From Microvelia longipes (taxonomy: Eukaryota > Arthropoda > Insecta > Hemiptera > Veliidae): a stretch of 64,000 nucleotides of DNA. Made by a program: the position numbers and the translations under genes. The DNA is taken from positions 33,165,403 to 33,229,402 of the forward strand of contig JACMZG010001908.1 in assembly GCA_018340805.1 (NCBI GenBank). The letters are read 5' to 3'. The notes beneath the pieces are model-generated. The model made no database searches. It had not been told where the DNA came from and saw only the letters and a program-made list of their open reading frames with translations. Positions 58,366 to 64,000 of this stretch are shown one piece after another; position 1 is the stretch's first letter; every line of letters starts with the position of its first letter.

Positions 58366-58985
58366 GGTCAAGATCCATCGTTTAAATTTAATCTGTTAGC
58401 TTTGAATGTTTTTACTCTTACCCCAATAATTATTTTATAAAAGATCTCGATGACACATAAAATGTGTTCATTCTAACCTATGAGGATTCTAAGTTTAAAG
58501 TTGAGTTAAGATGCATCAATTAAATTTTAATCTTTAAGCATTTAAAAGATTTTTTTTTCACTAATCCCCTTTTGTTATTTGTGAAGGGATTCCATTGAGA
58601 CATATAATGTGGTTAATATGACCTATGAGTCGTTTAAGTGTAGAGTTTTGTCAAGATCCATTGATTAGATTACAATCTATAAACTTCAAGTTTAGTGTTG
58701 CACTAAACCCATATTATTTTCGAACGAGTCCTGATAAGACTTAAATGATCTTATGCTCTGACCTATGAGCATTCAAAGTTTAAAGTTTAGTCAAGATCTA
58801 TCAATTAGATTCCGAGCTGTAAGCACTCAAAGAAAGAATTTTTACACTAATCCCCTACTGTTATTTAAGCACGGATCAAGATATGCCATAGTTTATGACT
58901 TCTTCTGATATATGATTAGTCTAAGTTTAAACTTTGGTCTAGATCCTTTAAATAGATTTTGCGATATAAGCAACCAACATTTTTT
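58366..58985 (+). repeat. Diverged tandem repeat, about 140 bp, five units
   Basis: Phrases of the type GTCAAGATCCATTGATTAGA plus TTACAATCTATAAGC, TTTTTACACTAATCCCC, and GACCTATGAGCATTCAAAGT recur at about 58367, 58505, 58653, 58790 and 58930. Units differ by many substitutions, so this is an old array. Confidence 0.75.
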
Positions 58986-59144
58986 AATTATTTTTTATTT
59001 ATATATAGATTATGTTACTGGACACTTAATTCATCATTATCTTAAATTTATATCTTTCTATTAAACATTTTTGAAAAAACTTCGGAAATCGTGTTGTTGA
59101 AAAGTCTTGTATGACAGTTTTCAATTATTTTTGTTTTATTACAG

Positions 59145-59341
59145 CCGGTTAGAGAAAACAAACGTAGACATGGGAACACCTGACCTCAGTATAGATGACT
59201 CTACTAATGATGTAGCCAGAGGTATTATGGATAAAATTAATGAAATTGTTACTGATTTGCCTGCCAAACTTAGCGAGTCTATTCAACTTGATAAAGAGAG
59301 GAAGGATATTAAAAACAACTATGAACTGGCTCAGAAACAAG
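59145..59341 (+). CDS. LanA: LanA exon: coiled-coil arm
   Basis: Acceptor TTTTATTACAG ends at 59144; donor G/GTAACT follows 59341 (phase 2 in, phase 1 out). Reads RLEKTNVDMGTPDLSIDDST, NDVARGIMDKINEIVTDLPA, KLSESIQLDKERKDIKNNYE, LAQKQ. Contains a proline-bearing break (MGTPD, TDLPAK) that would kink the helix. Confidence 0.93.
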
Positions 59342-59989
59342 GTAACTTTATGGCAATTTTGGTATCTCAAAAGTATTTAGTTTCCGTTTATTTTAAAAGA
59401 GATGTCATATAATCATTCATTGGGATGCTCACAGAAGAGGCCATGGTACCCACACAATTTTTCGGGTCTAATTTAATTTTAACATTGCTAATTAAAATGT
59501 ATTACATCAAAAATTATTAATAAAAACTATAACTTTTTGTTTTGTTTGTTGTAATTGCCAAAATAAGTTATATAAATATTATTTGTCCAGAAAACTTATT
59601 TTAACAATTTAAAAGTTCTAGAAATTTTAGTAATCGGCACCCTTAATCTTGCATACAAATTAAATAGAACACACTATTTTTTATAAAATGTCTATATTTC
59701 AAGACTAACAGTCCTGAAATATGGCCATCTACTTGTGGGTCTTGATGTATATGTGGTTATTATTGAATTACACCTTTTTGGAGAATTTCTTAAGCATTAA
59801 CAATTCAATGCCTGGTTTGTTTTAGGGAAAATTCAACTAAAGTGAATTAAGAAATATTAACAATATTTTTAATTGAATTTTGAATGATAGTTTGTGTTGA
59901 TTTATATCTGACCAAAGTCAGAAAATAGCTTTTTTTTGGCAAAATTTTTCTTGCGGGAAAAATTTTATCAAAAAAGAGAGAGAAATGCA
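59342..59989 (+). other. Intron segment, no recognised element
   Basis: AT-rich up to the start of the retroelement-like tail at about 59990. Confidence 0.6.
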
Positions 59990-60330
59990 TTATGCACGAA
60001 AAAAAAGGTCTGTCAACAGTGTTAGACTCAGGGTCTGCCTCATACCAACTAAAACTCACTCCGCAAAACCCCTTGAACCTAGCCTGGAACCGTTATTCAC
60101 ATTACTTCAGGCTAGGTCTTATCTTGAGCCTTTCGCTCCCTCCCATCTTACCCCCTATTTCTCCTTTTGTCAAAGCTTTATAGTGGGTCCAGACGTTGCA
60201 AGAAAACTTCAAACGCCTAGGTCCAACGCCAAAACCTGACAAAAAAAAATATAATAATAATAATAAAAATAAATAAATAAAAATAAAAATAAATAAAATA
60301 AAAAATAAATAATAATAATAAATAAATTTT
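59990..60330 (+). mobile_element. Non-LTR or SINE 3' end with A-rich tail
   Basis: A C-rich, locally GC-richer block (AACCCCTTGAACCTAGCCTG, TTTCGCTCCCTCCCATCTTA, GTGGGTCCAGACGTTGCAAG) ends in AACCTGAC followed by a poly-A run and an (AAT/AAAT)n tail to about 60330. This is the usual shape of the 3' end of a retroposed element in + orientation. No RT motif is present in the two short open frames (59985-60239, 59992-60183), so I cannot assign the family. Confidence 0.6.
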
Positions 60331-60531
60331 AACTATAGTAAATCAAATAAAGTAGTAGTTGCACATTTTACCTTTGCAGAGTTTTCCCTCCTTTTTTAAC
60401 ATAAAATTTTACTAATAATACCTCATGCCATAATGCAAAAACTTTATTAATATAAGTTGTAAGCATAGTTATGAATGCATTTATCCTACTGAGATCAATA
60501 TAGAATTTAAAAAAAATAATGTAATTTTTAG

Positions 60532-60691
60532 TTGAACAAGCTATGAGTGTAACAGACAACAAAGAGTTAAAAAATTTGGCTGAAGATTTAAAAGAAAGAT
60601 CTGATAAAATAAATGAAAGAAGTTCTGAAGTCAATTTGGATTTGGACAAATTGAAGAAACAAATACAGAGTCTGAGAGAGAAAATCAACAG
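60532..60691 (+). CDS. LanA: LanA exon: end of the coiled-coil arm
   Basis: Acceptor AATTTTTAG ends at 60531; donor AG/GTAATC follows 60691 (phase 1 in, phase 2 out). Reads VEQAMSVTDNKELKNLAEDL, KERSDKINERSSEVNLDLDK, LKKQIQSLREKIN. The LKxxIxxLREKIN ending followed by a short linker into LG1 is typical of laminin alpha chains. It should sit next to the C-terminal end of the beta/gamma coiled coil. Confidence 0.94.
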
Positions 60692-61047
60692 GTAATCAAT
60701 TATTAGACTTTTTTAACTAAATTTTTAAGCATAAAATAGCGATATAAACTAATAGATTTTAGAATATAACTACATGTGATTTTAATAAGGCGTAATATTC
60801 CTAAATATTCAATTCTAAATTTTAACTATTGATAAAAGCTATTTAGGATTAAACTTTGTCCTTTGACATTTGTCATTTAAATCTTTAAAAAATTGTTCTT
60901 TTAAAAACTTGTCCTTGGCAGAGTCATTTTACAAAAATTATGAAATAATTTTAATTATTTATGGCATGGCAGTGTGCATCTATATAATCTAGATGCCCAC
61001 TGCCTGTCTATTTTAATTCCATCAATTTTTATGCCAATAAATAAATG
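60692..61047 (+). other. Intron segment, no recognised element
   Basis: AT-rich. AAAATTATGAAATAATTTTA at about 60935-60955 recurs at 61417-61440, suggesting a repeat boundary on either side of the element at 61.05 kb. Confidence 0.5.
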
Positions 61048-61250
61048 GTATATCATTAGATGCTACCGAGTTTTGCAAAAAATGAATAGTTGATACCATT
61101 TAATTATTTGAAATACACTTATAAATGTAACAAGCTAAATGCTATGCTGTTTGCTTGTTAATGACAAATGACGTTTCATCGTTTGTCATTATTGATGACT
61201 TGACCTATTGTCATGTTACTTGTACATAATTTGTACAATGAACCAATTTT
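61048..61250. mobile_element. Second copy of the 51.07-kb repeat family
   Basis: Shares ATCATTAGATGCTACCGAGT, ATGAATAGTTGATACCATTT, AATGTAACAAGC-type sequence and ATTATTGATGACTTGACCTA with 51067-51240. The right inverted half is not evident, so it looks truncated relative to the 51-kb copy. Confidence 0.6.
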
Positions 61251-62066
61251 ATTAAGGTAAGTTTTATTTTTTTAGGTGAGTAGAAGTAAAAAATACTACT
61301 TGATGAAAATGAAAAGAATTCATAGAAATCAAATTTTACCAATAAAATAAAGAAATTATGCAAAAAAATCATCTTTATTAAACCTATTTATTTATTTATC
61401 TATTTACGGCCGAGTCATTTTACAAAAATTATGAAATAATTTTAATTATTTATTTAGTTTATAATTTTAATTATTGAAATATAGTTGATACTGAAGTAAG
61501 ACTAACTGATTCATCTCGGTGTTGGTGGAAGATGAATTTAATATTTTCTTGTACCATTGAGAATTGAGACGGTTCTTTTTTCACAGTTGTAAAGTACAAA
61601 AATATGTGAATCCGATTCTAATAATAATAATTCTATTTTGCTCATCTAATAATAACTTTGAGATGGAGGCTGAAAATAAGAGTCTGTTATTATTTCTTCT
61701 TATATTAAAATTATTTCCCTTCAATTTTACCAAATACTAGCCATCTCTGGGCAGCTTTGTGCACTCTCCAACGTCTAGCTCTCTTAATTCTTGTGATAAT
61801 CAGTTCAAATCTAACCTCAAAGCAAGGTTTTATATACAATATATAATCTCATTATAACTCCTATCAGAAGTTTTTATTGCTATAAACCTTCTCCGTGTAA
61901 AAATATGTGTGTGCGCAAAATTCCATAAATATTGGTCGAACGGCATCAAAGTTATTGAGGGACAAACAAACATTAATTTTTATGTAGATATAAAAATAGA
62001 CCTTCATTTTTGAGTAGATTTTTTCTTAATCTGTGTAAGACTAAATTGGTCATATTGTTATTACAG
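61251..62066 (+). other. Intron segment, no recognised element
   Basis: AT-rich sequence ending in the acceptor TGTTATTACAG (62066). Nothing else is recognised. Confidence 0.6.
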
Positions 62067-62253
62067 CATTGATATTCCATCCAAATTCCATCACAACTCA
62101 ACTTTAGAGCCTCGAAAGCCTGAAATGATGCCTCTAGATGAGATTAACAACTATGTATCTATGTTCTTTAAAACAACTGAGTCAAACGGGTTACTGTTCT
62201 TCTTGGGCAATGAGAAAGGATTAAATAAGAGGAGTAGAAGATCTATGCCCACT
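62067..62253 (+). CDS. LanA: LanA exon: linker and start of LG1 domain, with dibasic cleavage-like site
   Basis: Acceptor ATTACAG ends at 62066; donor ACT/GTAAGT follows 62253 (phase 2 in, phase 0 out). Linker: IDIPSKFHHNSTLEPRKPEM. LG1 first strands: NNYVSMFFKTTESNGLLFFL. The loop reads NKRSRRSMPT. RSRR at 62230-62241 followed by S fits the furin-type R-x-[K/R]-R consensus. In laminin LG domains this loop lies between early beta strands. Whether it is cut is unknown. N-glycosylation site NST in the linker. Confidence 0.94.
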
Positions 62254-62694
62254 GTAAGTTGTATTTATTTAAGATATAATTGGTTTTTTCCTATCACTTG
62301 TATAAATGTTAAAAATATTTTTTTTAATTATAGTTTTTTCTAGATTTTGAATATTATTATATCAAGAGTACATCAATAGTCGCCATTGCAATAAAAAAAT
62401 GTGACAGTATCTCAAGTTGTAAAATAAATATAAAAATATAAAATAAATCAAGTTTCAGTTGCATAGGTCTAATTGTAAACTATTCTTCTTTCTACTTACT
62501 GCATGTCAACTAGATTCCATTTAATGTCATGTCTACTTAATTTATAACTATGTTTTAAAACTCCTTACTAAATATATTAAATAGTTTAATTTACCTAATA
62601 ATTTTGAGACTTATTATATTTAGTTTGATTATAATAGTATTATCTAATAATATTTAGTATAGCTCATACCTTGCATGCAATTATTGCTTTTTAG
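62254..62694 (+). other. Intron, no recognised element
   Basis: Short AT-rich intron with no repeat I can name. Confidence 0.65.
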
Positions 62695-62825
62695 GATGAA
62701 TTCATAGCACTAGAGATAGAGAGTGGATATGCCAAGCTAACAGTTGATTTAGGTGTTGGACCTACAAGCATTATAAACCCTAGGATTGTTAACGATGGAA
62801 TATGGTACAGAGCCATTATTGATAG
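62695..62825 (+). CDS. LanA: LanA exon: LG1 domain, continued beyond the window
   Basis: Acceptor GCTTTTTAG ends at 62694; donor AG/GTATCT follows 62825 (phase 0 in, phase 2 out). Reads DEFIALEIESGYAKLTVDLG, VGPTSIINPRIVNDGIWYRA. The DFxALEIxxGYxxLxxDLGxG and DGxWYRxxxxR blocks are standard laminin G-like strands. No further coding sequence is found before the window ends. Confidence 0.95.
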
Positions 62826-64000
62826 GTATCTTATTTTAAAATCTCATTACTACTATAATTGTGTTGTCTTATTTGGTATGTAGCACTTAAAGTTATTCTA
62901 TTATAACGTTATCAGTCAAACTGACTGATGAGTTTTTTCTTGGTTTTATTGTCATTGGAAATTCAATATAACAGATGTTGATATTAATAATGCTGTTTTT
63001 ATTTTTACTTATTTATTAAATTCCTTAGACATACTATTTTAAAATTTAGGCATCCTTCGTATTCTGAGGATAAGGGTGGTGAGAATGAGCTTAGCGAAAC
63101 CCAATTTTTTTCTTTTCCTTTTTAAACCATAGGTATATAGGAAAAGTATTGTGTTTGCAAAAAGAATCTGAAACTGGGATTACACTTGAATGATCTGTTT
63201 CAGGTGTTTTTAAGACCTCCAGAATGTTTATCACAAGTCTGTCTGTATGTGTGTGTATGTCTGTTATCATCGTATCTCCAGGGGTATTTATGCTAGAGAG
63301 CTGAAACTTATTACAAAAATCAATCATTAGTTTAATTGTGCTATCATTAAAATGTTTTTATGGCGTCATTATCTGGAAATAATGACTCAGCAAAAATATT
63401 AAAAATAATAAAACTCTGAAAAAATCTTTTAACCGATTTGAAATTTGGCTCACATTTATTATAAAAAAGAGCAAGATATGTGCAAAATTTCTTCTCATTA
63501 TTTTAGTTCAATTTTTATTAAACGACTTATTCGTATTTTAAAATATTGTAAAGAATCAAAAATTATCCAATTGAGTTGAAATTTGGTCAAAGTGGATTAC
63601 TTTACAAAATAAATTAGTGTACTAAGTTTGGTTTCAACATGGCATGTATATCTACGGTATTTGTTGGATCATAAAACTTAAGCAACATTGAGTGAGTTTT
63701 GTGCCTGTATGGGTTAACCACTGGAAATAAGATACATGTGTTAGTATCTACTACCTGAGGACCAGTGAAGTGAGTTCAAAGACGTGTTTCAGCGAATCCG
63801 ATGTAAGGAAATGTTGTGAGGTACCCCGAGTCCGATTTTTATCTATATTAAAATCAAATCTTATTTATCTTTATCTTATTTAGTATATTATCTACTGTTA
63901 AAAACCAATTCCTTAATCAGCTACAATTGATACTTGATATAGATATTTCTAAATACACAAATAACTCAAATATGTATACATAAGTGGAGTTTACAAAATA
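62826..64000 (+). other. Intron after the first LG1 exons, not complete
   Basis: AT-rich intron that runs off the window. It holds the 5S-module repeat (63130-63840). No exon with the expected incoming phase 2 and LG sequence is seen. Confidence 0.65.
63130..63840 (+). repeat. Dispersed repeat with 5S-rRNA-like module, copy D (best full-length copy)
   Basis: Head: AAAAGTATTGTGTTTGCAAA, GAAACTGGGATTACAC, TTTCAGGTGTTTTTAAGACC, GTCTGTCTGTATGTGTGTGT. Middle: GAGCTGAAACTTATTAC and TTGAGTTGAAATTTGGTCAA. The 5S-like block at about 63673-63725 contains AACTTAAGCAACATTGAGTG and CTGTATGGGTTAACCACTGG. Tail: GAGGACCAGTGAAGTGAG, CGAATCCGATGTAAGGAAAT, TGAGGTACCCCGAGTCCG. The minus-strand open frame 63091-63327 is an artefact of the head. 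Confidence 0.8.

Larger units (their letters stand above)
1..62825 (+). other. LanA: Laminin alpha chain gene (alpha-3/5 class), partial, whole visible gene body
   Basis: The window is the middle of one gene for a secreted laminin alpha subunit, a basement-membrane scaffold protein that trimerises with beta and gamma chains. Order of parts: alpha-3/5-type central domain, four LE repeats, one LE repeat split by an L4 domain, six LE repeats, coiled-coil arm, start of LG1. The LE repeats show the expected eight-cysteine spacing (CxC...C...CxC...C..C...C). The central domain carries the hallmark WLDYLLIVPA followed by SQFLSECG, which is typical of Drosophila LanA and vertebrate alpha-5 and excludes alpha-1/2-type chains. 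Twenty-six exons join in phase except around 27.1 kb. The N-terminal LN domain and most LG domains are outside the window. Class assignment is from memory of the family, not from a search. Confidence 0.93.

Overview
This is a eukaryotic, AT-rich, intron-dense window that holds one protein-coding gene on the + strand. The gene is a laminin alpha chain of the alpha-3/5 class (the type of Drosophila LanA). Both ends lie outside the window. I can define 26 coding exons with GT/AG borders (about 4.56 kb, roughly 1,520 codons) plus one doubtful exon tail at the left edge. Reading phase is continuous at every junction except the two that flank the exon near 27.1 kb. The gene class, the intron style and the kinds of non-LTR retroelement and 5S-derived repeats suggest an arthropod, most likely an insect. 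I cannot name the order with confidence.

Protein layout, left to right: C-terminal half of the alpha-3/5-type central domain (1467-2832 plus the start of the 3588 exon); four laminin EGF-like (LE) repeats (3588 to about 10450); one LE repeat split by a laminin IV (L4) globule (about 10450-15290); six more LE repeats (15290-48900); a Cys-x-x-Cys pair and the long coiled-coil arm (48900-60691); then the start of the first LG domain (62067-62825), which contains an RSRR/S dibasic site. The chain would assemble with beta and gamma laminins through the coiled coil. It would be secreted into basement membranes and bind cell-surface receptors through LG domains that lie beyond the window.

More than 90% of the window is intron, and the introns are packed with repeats. 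(a) Non-LTR retrotransposon fragments lie at 10.8-11.6, 13.7-14.4, 16.2-19.0, 20.3-21.2, 26.0-26.5, 46.1-46.7 and 60.0-60.3 kb. (b) Foldback/MITE elements lie at 4.1, 4.65-6.14, 9.3-10.0, 19.3-20.0, 39.1-40.3 (with another nested inside), 43.25-43.8, 51.1 and 54.27-54.76 kb; the last is a 493-bp near-perfect palindrome. (c) Tandem arrays include a 286-bp satellite (21.4-24.4 kb, 11 copies), a 337-bp satellite with higher-order organisation (27.9-31.6 kb) facing an inverted array (32.3-33.5 kb), a 67-bp array (49.2-50.2 kb, 16 copies), and arrays keyed on the 15-mer GCGAGCGAAGCGAGC (24.5-26.9, 35.8-37.2, 43.8-44.2 kb). (d) A roughly 700-bp dispersed repeat with an internal 5S-rRNA-like module is present in at least four copies.

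The most interesting signals are these. Two arrays sit inside intact inverted termini of a transposon family, as if MITEs were expanded internally into satellites. One of them has a four-unit higher-order repeat. The GCGAGCGAAGCGAG core is shared by several otherwise unrelated repeat families. The exon at 27.07 kb has no usable AG acceptor and is out of phase with its right neighbour. All claims are from reading the sequence by eye; no alignment or database search was run.
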